DNA of 64,000 nucleotides, taken from positions 1,792,001 through 1,856,000 of the forward strand of contig JABELC010000007.1 in the NCBI GenBank assembly GCA_028455995.1. The letters run 5' to 3'. A program made the position numbers and the translations under genes. This DNA comes from Scleromitrula shiraiana (lineage: Eukaryota > Ascomycota > Leotiomycetes > Helotiales > Sclerotiniaceae). Numbering within the stretch: the first letter of the stretch is position 1; each line of letters starts with the position of its first letter. The notes beneath the pieces were generated by a model, which saw only the letters and a program-made list of their open reading frames with translations, did not search any database and was not told the DNA's origin. Below, piece by piece: positions 43,266-53,201 of this stretch.

Positions 43266-45313
43266 CTAAAAATCCACAAAGTAGTGTCCAAATCTACCCG
43301 GGAAAAAGTAGGTTAGTATTTTGCTATTTTTCTTTTGATGAGATCTTGAATTTGTATGGATTTCTTTTAGTAATGTTTTCTTTTTTTAACCGCGCGCGCG
43401 CCAATTTCCGGTTGACTAAAGCAGGCAGGCGTGCGTACATACAGGCGGGCATACAGGCATACATGCGGCAATAAGGGGAGAAGAAGGCTAGGGGGATAAA
43501 GGGGGGATAAAGGGGGGAAAAGAAGAAAGGGGAAGAATAAGAGAAAGAGGAGAAGGGGAGAAAGTAAGGGGAGATGAGGGGGGAAGGAAGGGAAGAGAGA
43601 AAGGGAAGAGGAGGAAAGGGAAGAGGAGGAAAGGGGAGAAGATTAGAATCATCATCATCATTATCATTAGAAGAGAAAAGGGAACAAAAAAAGAAACGGG
43701 GCAAAAATAATCAAAAGAAAGCAAGATAACGTACTCGTCAGGACCATTCTGACCATAAATTTCCGTTTCCTCCGGATATTTATCAAACTGACTGGCATCA
43801 CCCACCCCAGCCTTTACCGGTGGAACATACGGAGCATCGATATCTTTCTTGGCCAATCTTTCCCAAGTGACCTCAGCGAACCACTGATGATTTTTGACGT
43901 CTTCAGAACCATTATGTAAATTACCTAGACGTTTTGTAAGGTCCGCCGTAATGAGACGTTGTAGGAGATCTTGAGCATCTGGGTGAATGTATGGAGGGTA
44001 TTTGACGCGGCCTTTCAGGATATTTTCGTATATTTTCATGGGGGAGCCACCGTCCCAGAAGGGGGTAAAGCCGCAGAGCATTTCGAATATTAGGATTCCT
44101 AGTGACCACCTTTTTGATTCATGTGTAAGCGAATCGGACGAGTCAAAGATAGGAGTAAGAATAATATGACTGAGAGTAAACTTACCAATCAACGGATTTG
44201 TTATAACCCTTATTTGAGACTACTTCTGGCGCAAGATAATCTGGTGTTCCACACAATGTCCATGTAATATCTGGTACCTTCTTTGCGAATCCGAAATCTG
44301 TAATTTTGATATGTCCATGTCTATCAAGAAGCAAATTTTCTGGTTTAAGATCTCGATAAATGATATCTTTTGAATGAAGATATTGAAGTGCTAAAGTAAC
44401 TTCGGCGGCATAAAATTTGGCTACCGGATTAGGAAATCTCTGGAAAATGGATAAGTATATCTCAAAAATTAAAAGAAGAAACTGATCATACCTGTGATTT
44501 TCTTAATAATGAGAAAAGTTCACCTCCTTCTACAAAATCCATAACCATGTATAAATTCCGACAATCTTGAAATGTACCCCAAAGTGTAATAAGAAATGGG
44601 TGTTTGACCTCTTGTAACATCTTTCTCTCATCGTTGGTATGCTCAATTTGCTTCATCTTATGTACTTGGGCTTTTTTCAGCACCTTTACCGCATAAAATC
44701 GCTGATTGTGTTTGGATTGAACTAAATGAACTCTTCCAAAACTTCCAGTTCCTAATGTGCGCAAAATCTCGAAATCTGTTAACGAATATTTTCCTTTAGT
44801 CTGTCTAAGTTGAGGTTGTTGTGCTACCTGTTGCAACTGCCGATGTGAAGCATCAGGTTGATTTGGGTTTTGTACAGGATGCATGGATGGTTGTGTTGAT
44901 GTTGGTGGTGAAATTGGATATGATTGACTTGCGCCGTCATGTTGTGGGGGATGAATCAAATTGCTGATACTTGGTAGATTTTGACTCTGTTGTTCTGCAG
45001 GTTTTTGCGCATTAGCAACATTCGAAGAGGTTGCATATGTCTGCTGTTGTTGAGTAATTCCGTGTGTCATTGGACCCTTTTCGCCTACCGTTGTAGGTTG
45101 ATCTATTGTGCGATGGTTGGTGATTTGGGATTGATCTTGAGGATGAGGTCCAGTAGATTGGGTAGAGATTGAAGCTATGGAGTGGTCGAAACCTTTTGAT
45201 GATGTGGGGGTTACCGGACTTGTTGCTTGACTAGAACTTGGAGAGGTTACGTTATGAGCCTGACCCGGAGACTCCTTCGTCCGTTTCTTCTTCAAAAATC
45301 CGAGTGTCGGCAT
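43266..45313 (-). CDS. pka1: cAMP-dependent protein kinase (PKA) catalytic subunit
   Basis: An AGC Ser/Thr kinase released from the regulatory subunit by cAMP; in fungi it controls growth, conidiation and virulence. Four exons: 45313-44492, 44439-44186, 44109-43735 and 43293-43266, giving 492 aa. Residues 1-170 are a Gln/Ser/Pro-rich tail starting MPTLGFLKKKRTKES. The kinase core has GTGSFGRV at 188, Lys210, YRDLKPEN at 302-309, TDFGFA at 321 and TWTLCGTPDYLAPE with the activation-loop Thr335. The C-tail joins GPDE to FGHYFVDF through a 28-nt last exon, restoring the FxxF-type hydrophobic motif. Donor GTACGT at 43734 and acceptor GGGTAG at 43294 bound an unusually long 441-nt intron. Reading through that donor gives a false tail (EYVILLSFD). 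Confidence 0.9.
43294..43734 (-). other. Long purine/pyrimidine-biased intron of the PKA gene
   Basis: 441 nt, against 45-171 nt for other introns here. On the plus strand it contains a purine block (GGGGAAAGAAG-like) at about 43490-43640, a GCGCGCGC run near 43392-43400 and ATCATC repeats near 43651-43672. An antisense or sense frame inside is low-complexity only. The branch ACTAAC lies about 20 nt before the acceptor. Confidence 0.75.
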
Positions 45314-48033
45314 AGAATGGAATGGTAAAGTAGCTGGTGTCGAGTTATAAGATCGACAGTCAGCAAAGTAGCAAAGGCCGGGTGGTGTGGGCCGAATGCA
45401 GGAGGAGGATGGGTATGATTTGAATTACCCAATAGAATTTCCGCTACAAATACAGCGAAAAGTGTTAGGTATGATTGGAGAAGGAATTTATCGTAATTCT
45501 CGTAAAGCCCTTTATCCAGTCGATTGAATACTCAGAAGGTTGATAGATTAACAGCAGTAAAGTACCTCCCTGGGTTATTCTTGGCAGAATGCGGAAAGAT
45601 TTGAATTGGGGATGGGAAGGCGTTGGATTATTTACCTAGGTAAGGTAAAATTGTAGGATCCGGATCGTTGTAGTAGTATATTATTATGGATGGTTGTAGT
45701 TGTGTATTATTATGAGCCTTCACTCTAATGACTTGTTGCGACAAAGACAACAAATTGTAATTTATAAGGGAAGTTCTTTGCAATTGCTCAACAATACAAT
45801 ATTATATCATAAAGTGAATTAATAGGAAACGACTTCTTTTCGCAGTTAACCGGCATTCAGAGTTGGAATTCTATACCGAATGAATTCAGTTGAATGGTAT
45901 GATCTTAAGTTAATGATACATATAAATTATTAAAAAGAAGTAGTGGTAGAAGAAGCCAAAGAAGAGATCTGAGGGTTGAGGTTTGGAGCAGAGGATCAAA
46001 TTGAGGTAATTGGGAAAAGTTGATTTGAGGTGGAAAATTGGAAAGCTTCGAAAGCTTCTTCTAAATTGAGAATCGTTATTATTGAGTATGTGTGTCGTCC
46101 ATAGGTTTATAGGAATCGAATGGTTGTGAATGAATATGTAGGATTTCGATGTTCCAAGGTTGGGTTGGGTTGGATTGGATTGTATTGTATTGTATTGTAT
46201 TGGAGTGGACTTTGTTTGATGTATAGGTTGAATAAGGTGAATGAATACCGGTCCGATATGGGTGGTTGGTGGTAATATGATACTGACTTGACTGAGGACT
46301 GAGTTACTTCAAAGTAAGTTTAGTGAAAGAACACCATGTAAGAAGATCTTACCAACAATTCAAGTAAGTACGAGTCTTGAATGGCGTATAGTGTATGGTG
46401 TGTATGGGGTATGGTGTATAGTGTATAGTGTATGTATGGTATATGTATGTCTCAATTGGTGTGTGGGGTGTAATTGAGTAACAAGATAAAGAGAAGAAGA
46501 GGAGAGAAGGAGTAATAAAAGGTTCAAGGGAAGAGGGAGGGGGAAGGGAAGGTAGTTAGTTGTATTGTGTTGTGTTATGTGTATTGGTGGGGTGGGTTGT
46601 TGTTGGCTAAGAAAGGAATATCACTAGTTATGATGATGATGATGTGTGTGATAAAAGATGGGAATTATTAGGTTCAAAGTTAGGTTTTCCAGGGTATAAT
46701 AGAAAGTTTAAAGGGTTATGTTCATATGGCTAGGTTCAAATTTAGTAGTTAAAACCATCCTACTAACCCTTAGAGCTCACTATAGATGCGTGGTAGTGGA
46801 TATTGTTTGACTCTGATAAGCTGTGTTGACAGTGTTGACAGTGTTGACAGTATTGGCAGTGCTAATAGTGTTAATAGTGTTGATTTGGTTGGAGGCTAAT
46901 AGTTATTGTAGATTGAATAGGAGTGGTTTAGCGTTTAGTAGTCTGATGGCGCTTTCTTTACTTTTTCTGCTTTCTCTTATAGTCTATCAGTCTATCTAGT
47001 CTAGGTCCTCTCTCCTCTCTCTCCTCTTTCCTCTTTCCTCTTTCCTTTGAGATGGATACTTTGTTGATAGTAAGATTACCAAAGCACTCACTATATAGCT
47101 AGCATATTAATTGTATACCTACTCTAGGTAGTACTGGAATTCTTTGTTTACTCTTTGACTCTTTAACTCTTTTACTCTTTTACTCTTTTACATTTGATTA
47201 TTCTCAATTATCTATGAGTATTTATTAGATATCAATCAATGACTTGACTTATTAACACAAGAACCAATTGATTTCAGTCTTCAATCTAATTCTGTCATAC
47301 AATCCATAATGTATGCTTCACACGTGGCTCTTGCAATGTGGAGGGGGTACCGTACTCTGATGCTGCTGCGAATGGGTAAGGGTATAATTCCTTTGTTCAA
47401 TTTCATCCATACCTACTATATGTATGTGATATTTCTCTAAAGCCAATAAAAGCCAATAAAAGCCAATAAGCCACTTTGTACAGTACACACCAGGCACAGA
47501 TTGAAAATGGCTACCTACAGAGTTACCGAGAGTTATTTGTAAGAATCGAGACATGATTCATCGGTTTCTTCTATTATATTGAGTTGAATTGACTCGGAAT
47601 CATGAATTCATTGTAATATGGTTATGAATACATTGTAGGTATGAATATGACAACAAAATATCGTGCAACCAACTAATCAACCAATATGTATGTATCATAC
47701 ATGGATATCAAATGAGTCTCACTTATTACATTAGACTCGACTCGGGTTATGCATGTTCCCTTCCGCCATACTTCTATATATAGATCCCATTTGCATGCAT
47801 ATTCAAACCTGCCATGTTCATCATCTATGTATGTTAGGATGATTGTATTAATTCTTCAAAATGTCATATTGTATGCCATGCTCATTATGAATGTGGTGTA
47901 GACATCAAAAACTTCTATCAAAGCCTATGCAGGCACAGTATAATGGTATTCCCCTAATGTCCCTCCCAAAACGCCATCGCTATGCCTCTAAAACCATAAA
48001 CAAATGCATCCATTGATAATAATAATCCTCCCC
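45314..48033. other. Long intergenic region upstream of PKA, 2.7 kb
   Basis: No gene found. The stretch includes the PKA promoter and probably a long leader. Repeats: TATTG pentamers at 46181-46203, GTATAGTGTATG units at 46383-46450, GTGTTGACA 9-mers at 46826-46886 and three AAAGCCAATAA units at 47441-47472. A 78 aa frame at 47318-47554 overlaps that repeat and is not supported. Confidence 0.5.
46826..46886. repeat. 9-nt tandem repeat, GTGTTGACA-related units
   Basis: Three exact GTGTTGACA copies pass into diverged copies (GTATTGGCA, GTGCTAATA, GTGTTAATA). The decay gradient suggests growth from the left end. Confidence 0.75.
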
Positions 48034-49020
48034 TCAATTCCCATTCTTCAAATCCGACCACATCCGATCAATAATCTGAAAAACAGCCGTAACAGCCTGC
48101 ATAACCGCTTCATCAACATCCTGCCCCCCAAGTTTCTGTTGTATCTTATCAGGATGCCAACGTACTCTCTCCAGCTTCAAAACTTTCGACAATTGTGTTT
48201 CCGTCGGTTGTCCAGAGCTGGGTGCATATAAAAAGAACCTTTTTATCTCCTCAAGCTTCACATCTTTTCGATTACCGCTCTCCACAGGCCAAGGTATAGA
48301 TGCTACTGCAATCTTAGATGTCGTCTTTCCAATATCTTCCCATTTCTTAATGTAAGAATCCCATTTTTCGGTCCAAGATTTTCTCGATCGTCTCTCTTGA
48401 CCTCGTCGTAAACTGTCCTCGACTTTCCTCCTAAACTTCTCCGCTTCCCTTTCTTCTTTCCTACCTTCCTTCGCCAGTCGTTCTCGTTCTTTTTTGGCTG
48501 CTTCTCTTCGAGCTTTTTCCTCTATTAAATGTTGATGAGTCTTTTCGTACATTTTGGCCCTAACATATGCTGTATATTCCTCATCCGTCATGCTTTCTAA
48601 CTCGCCCATCGGATTCTCTTTCACATTCGGATATGTATGAATAGGTTGCCCATAAACCCCTTCCCAATATTGCGCAGCTTCATCATCAGCCATTGCATCG
48701 AACAGACTTTCGCGGAACGCTGTATCAGGATCGAGATATTGACTTGAGGATGTATTAGGTAGATGTGTATCATCATAGAGAGATGGGTCATCTTTAGTCG
48801 CAGTAGGTGAAGTAGACCGCTTTCGCCGCTTTGATCGATGATGATGACGGTGATGTCTTTCTTCGCTGCGACGATCGTATCTATCATCGTCGGACTTCCT
48901 CTTTGATTTGAATCGAAATCTTGATTTGCGCGAAGTTGTTTTCTCTTCATCCTGCCTACTTCCTTCGCCACTTCCTGCTGAGCCAGCAGTGTGGCGTTCT
49001 TGATCTGGCTCAGGTGTCAT
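48034..49020 (-). CDS. J-domain-like protein related to NFKBIL1
   Basis: Single exon, 328 aa. The first 80 residues are an Arg/Lys/His/Ser-rich tract (RFRFKSKRKS, HHRHHHRSKRRKR) that looks nuclear. The middle (about 155-220) is a charged helix (EEKARREAAKKERERLAKEG) likely to be a coiled coil. The C-terminus has the NFKBIL1-type core: IPWPV, then LERVRWHPDKIQQKLGG, then QAVTAVFQIIDRMW. HPDK resembles the J-domain HPD loop, as known for NFKBIL1. The human protein affects NF-kappaB signalling and pre-mRNA splicing; in fungi the role is unknown. It is divergent from the NSRP1-like gene with only 255 bp between starts. Confidence 0.75.
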   Translation of the reverse strand: MTPEPDQERHTAGSAGSGEGSRQDEEKTTSRKSRFRFKSKRKSDDDRYDRRSEERHHRHHHRSKRRKRSTSPTATKDDPSLYDDTHLPNTSSSQYLDPDTAFRESLFDAMADDEAAQYWEGVYGQPIHTYPNVKENPMGELESMTDEEYTAYVRAKMYEKTHQHLIEEKARREAAKKERERLAKEGRKEEREAEKFRRKVEDSLRRGQERRSRKSWTEKWDSYIKKWEDIGKTTSKIAVASIPWPVESGNRKDVKLEEIKRFFLYAPSSGQPTETQLSKVLKLERVRWHPDKIQQKLGGQDVDEAVMQAVTAVFQIIDRMWSDLKNGN

Positions 49021-49275
49021 ATTAAATAACGCATTATTGAACCATGAAGATGTATTGATGTTGTTGTATAATATTCATCTCGATAATTATGAGTATTGGA
49101 AGTTGTCGCATGAGAAGCTGATTATCTGAGGGGTGCCGCTATAAATATCCTTATCGATAGACTAGCGTGATCGCCGCATGTATAATTATTTATGTCGCTC
49201 GTGGCTCTGCTTACAACAACACAACTTGCGACAACGACAATTGATTTAATACAAGCTTCTAATTCGATTTACCAA
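49021..49275. promoter_or_regulatory. Compact bidirectional promoter, NFKBIL1-like and NSRP1-like genes
   Basis: 255 bp between the divergent start codons. AT-rich with ATCTCGATAATTATG and TATCGATAG words; no TATA box near either start. Confidence 0.5.
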
Positions 49276-50502
49276 ATGTCTGGAAATGGATTATCTTATG
49301 GTCTCAATATTACAAAGAAAACCAAAGGTGTAAATGCTCCACCAAGCAAACGGAAAACGATCTTCGATGATGATTATGATAATGATGATGAAGACACCAG
49401 AGGTGAAGACTTCGGGATAGAAGAAATTGGTGAGCTTGGAGATGCACCTTCTAAACAAGATACCACAAGGCCCGCGAGGCAGAAAGGACCTCAATCATCG
49501 ATATTACCAAAACCAAAGCTTGATCCATTAAAGAAAGGTCCTATTAACATGTATGGCGACCTTTCGAGTACATTTACATCTAAAAAGCATGGAGAAACGG
49601 CTGAGGAGCTCGATTCGAATATTTACGATTACGACGGAGTTTATGATTCTATGAAACCACAAAAAAAGATAACAGTCGAAGATGAAGAAAGGAAACCAAA
49701 ATATATGAGGAATTTAATTGCAGCGGCTGCAGTTCGAAAGCGCGATGCTGCAATTGCGGAGGAGAAGAGACTTGCGAGGGAAAGAGAAGCAGAAGGGGAG
49801 GAATATGCTGATAAGGAAAAATTCGTAACATCAGCGTATAAGAAACAACAAGAGGAGAATCGTCGAATGGAGGAAGAAGATCGTTTAAAACAAGAAGAAG
49901 ACGAGAAGAAAAATAAAGGGAAAGGAATGACCAATTTCTACAAAAACATGCTCGATAAAAGAGAGCAGAAACACGCCGAAGTTGTCAAAGCCGCAGAGGA
50001 AAGAATTAAACAAGGGCCCCTCCAAGAAGATACCCTCGAAGACGATAAAACAACCACCACCAAAACCGACGCCGATCTAGCCCGAGAAATCAACGCCAAA
50101 ACCTCGGAAGCAGACGCCATCGCCATAAACGACGAAGGCCAAGTAGTCGACAAACGGCAACTACTAAAAGGCGGACTCAACCTAGCACCCAAGCCCAAAT
50201 CCACGCCCTCATCAACCAACATATCGCGAAATTCCCAAAATTCGCTAAACTCCCGTGGCAGAGGAAAAGAATTCGTAGGATCTGGAGGAGGAAAACAAGC
50301 AATGCGGGAGCGACAATCGAGAATGATGGAGGCGCAGCTGGAACAGGCGAATAAGAGGGCGTTGGAGGCGGAAGAGGAGGAGAGGGGGAAGGTAGAGCGG
50401 GCGGCGAAGAGTAGAAAGACAGAGGGGGAGATTATGAGTGCGAAGGAGAGATATTTGAAGAGGAAGAGGGAGGCGGAAGAGGCAAAATTAAAAGGGGAGT
50501 GA
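49276..50502 (+). CDS. NSRP1-like nuclear speckle splicing regulator (CCDC55 family)
   Basis: Single exon. I chose ATG 49276 (MSGNGLSYGLN), giving 408 aa, because the 28 codons before it in frame (from 49192) show no conservation-like pattern and the family starts with a SYGL block. Conserved parts are DSNIYDYDGVYDSMK, then the coiled-coil domain KPKYMRNLIAAAAVRKRD, REREAEGEEYADKEKFVTSAYKK and FYKNMLDKREQKHAE. The rest is Glu/Lys/Arg-rich. NSRP1 controls alternative splice-site choice in animals. The acidic FDDDYDNDDED stretch near residue 35 is typical. Codons turn A/C-rich at about 49990-50260 and G/A-rich after 50280. Confidence 0.8.
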   Translation: MSGNGLSYGLNITKKTKGVNAPPSKRKTIFDDDYDNDDEDTRGEDFGIEEIGELGDAPSKQDTTRPARQKGPQSSILPKPKLDPLKKGPINMYGDLSSTFTSKKHGETAEELDSNIYDYDGVYDSMKPQKKITVEDEERKPKYMRNLIAAAAVRKRDAAIAEEKRLAREREAEGEEYADKEKFVTSAYKKQQEENRRMEEEDRLKQEEDEKKNKGKGMTNFYKNMLDKREQKHAEVVKAAEERIKQGPLQEDTLEDDKTTTTKTDADLAREINAKTSEADAIAINDEGQVVDKRQLLKGGLNLAPKPKSTPSSTNISRNSQNSLNSRGRGKEFVGSGGGKQAMRERQSRMMEAQLEQANKRALEAEEEERGKVERAAKSRKTEGEIMSAKERYLKRKREAEEAKLKGE

Positions 50503-51281
50503 GGGTTTTATGTGTGTGTGTGTGTATTTTTATGTATATATGGGTATATTAGTATGAATCTGGGAAATGAAGATTAAAATCAAGCAGTTTATATTTCCAT
50601 CTCAAACATTCATATATATATATATACTATTCAAGAATAATAATCCAACACACCATCTCACAAAATAAAATAATCATACCATACCATATCCCAATCTCCA
50701 ACCTCACCTCCGAGTCTCCAAAATATATAATATCCCCCTCTAGAAGAAAAAAATACCATCATTCAAATCTATTTATTTATTTATTTATTTATTCATCTAT
50801 TCATCTATTCATTCATCCACTCACACCCATAAATTTATAACAGCTATCTAGAACTCACGAAATAACCTAAATAACCTAAATAACCCCACGAGTAGACTGG
50901 TGGAATAACTCACTCACCCGTTCAAGTTTACGTAATCTATTACTAATACATATCTACTATCACCATTCATATACTACTAGTACTAGTATCTATTATCTAT
51001 TAATCTATCAATGTGACATTCTTTAGTAAAATATAGAGATATTAGTAAATATATTCAGTAATAATAAAATGTAGATAATCTATTTATCTATCTATCTACT
51101 ATATAGTAAGTTAGTCTTTTTTTTTCTTCTGAGTCCTTTCAAAGTTTCTTTTCTTTTCTCAAGCTCTTCAACGCTAATATAACATAGTATGGTAAATAAT
51201 ATAATCCCATTATATCGAATTAATTCAAGTTTCTCACGAAATTATTATGACTAGTAGTATATTTAAGGTAAGAACGTTACT

Positions 51282-51350
51282 AATATCGAATATCGAATAT
51301 CGAATATCGAATATCGAATATCGAATATCGAATATCGAATATCGAATATC
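51282..51350. repeat. 7-nt array (AATATCG)n, about nine copies
   Basis: Near-perfect 7-mers with no spacer. GATATTC-type inverted symmetry occurs in each unit. Confidence 0.9.
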
Positions 51351-52997
51351 AGAATAATACACACATACTAGTAGTATATACATGTTAGTAACTAAACATA
51401 TATCTATTTCATGTAGTATATATACTATACTATATATATAGATAATCCAGACCAAACTAGCTAGCTAATATATATACAATATCCCAATAGCAAAACACAA
51501 TACGACACAAAAAAACATACATGATTAACTACTAGTAATTACCTAGATAGTCACGGTCTTAAGTTACAGATATCCTTTCCTCTCCACTACTCTCCTCTCC
51601 TCTCCTCTCCACACCCCCCCCTTTCCACCCTCCCATTCTTCCCATACATAACGCTATTCATTCCCTCCACCCCAAAATCAATCAAAATCCAATCCAATTT
51701 CAATCAAAATCCAATCTAAATCTAAATTTAATCCAAACCAACATGATAAACCTAACTCTATCATCATGATCCTCTCCCTTCCCCTTCCCCTTCTCCTTCT
51801 CCTTTCCCCCTCTCCTCTCCCCATTCTCCCGACGAAATCCTAACATTCATCATCATCATTCTCTATTTTCCCAGATTATTCCTCACTTCCCTCATAATGA
51901 TAACGATAATACTAGTAATAATAAAACAAAATATCGTTTTCATCTTCATCTTCATCTTCATCTTCATCTTCATCTTCATATTTATATTTAGATTTTAAAA
52001 TTAAGGGGTTTTTGTGTATATAGATATATAAATATAATTCTAAATAGATTCAAGTTCTTATAATTTTATAAATACATTCACATTTACATTTATACACATA
52101 TACACATAAATACAATTAATACAATAATACATAATCATATATACACATATACACATAAATCCAATAACATATAATCATAAATCCAATAACACATAATCAT
52201 ATATAATATAACAAAATCAAAATCAATCTAACATGATAATCATTCTATTTCCCTCTCATTCCCTCTCCCCCTTCCCATCTCCCATCCCACCTCCACCCCT
52301 CCAAATCCATCTCTTCCCCCATCCCCCTTCTCCCATCCCCCATCCCATCTATTATCCACTCAATTATCCACTTACTCACTCACATACTCACTCACTCACT
52401 CACCCACTCACTCACTCACTCACATACTCTCCTCAACCCAAATATATCCAATCCATCCATCCAATCCATCCATCCATCCCATCCCTTATCCCTTATCCCC
52501 CAATCCTTCCTAAGAGAAATAAAAAAGAAAGAAAATTCCTATCTACACTAGCCTACCCTAGCCTAACCCTGACATTAATGCTATAAAAATATACAAATCA
52601 AGAAATAAATCAAGAAATAAATCAAGAAATAAACCAAGAAATACATAAATAAAGATATTGCATGAGAATGAAAATAAAAGTAAAAATAATACAAGAAACA
52701 GTCTTCAATCCCCAATCCAAGTAATAAGTAACTTAAATAATAAATAATGAAATAATAAAATAATGAAATAAAAGCCGTATGTACTCGAGTAGAAGAGATA
52801 TTTATAAGAGATATTTATAAGAAGTGAGGTAAGGTAAAATAACACACCATGACGACACAATACGACACAACACAACACAACAGAACAGAAAGAAGAGACA
52901 TAAACAATATAAAAGGAAAAGAAACGTTATCAAAAGAAACATTTATTTCATTTCATACAAAACATAATATAATCCATGAAATATCCATATACGTTTA

Positions 52998-53050
52998 TCT
53001 GTCTGCCTGTCTGCCTGTCTGTCTGTCTGTCTGTCTGTCTGTCTGCTTGT
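52998..53050. repeat. Tetranucleotide array (CTGT)n with CTGC variants
   Basis: About 13 units, two of them CTGC at the left, passing into CTCT repeats. Confidence 0.85.
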
Positions 53051-53201
53051 CTCTCTCTCTCTGTATGTATGTATATGCGCCTGCTGGCTTGCGTGTGATC
53101 GTAATGTATAAACCTTCCCCGTCTTATCTCTTCTCTCTCATCTACCATCTCCCCCATCCCTCCTCATAATCCCCCATCCTTATAAATCACCCCATCCTCA
53201 A

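Larger units (their letters stand above)
50503..53201. other. Low-complexity intergenic island, 2.7 kb
   Basis: Microsatellites dominate: ATTT runs near 50770-50795, an AATATCG array at 51282-51350, CATCTT hexamers at 51941-51978, ACATATACACAT runs near 52095-52160, CTCA units at 52371-52430 and CTGT units at 52998-53050. Translated frames are repeat products. It separates the convergent NSRP1-like and BUD4 genes and holds no supportable gene. Confidence 0.65.

Noticed and set aside
43324..43704. 126-codon minus-strand frame, and the tail of the 43488-44192 frame
   Set aside because: Both lie in the long PKA intron and translate purine/pyrimidine tracts.
51282..51350. CRISPR-like array
   Set aside because: The units are seven bases, contiguous, without spacers, in a eukaryotic genome; it is a microsatellite.
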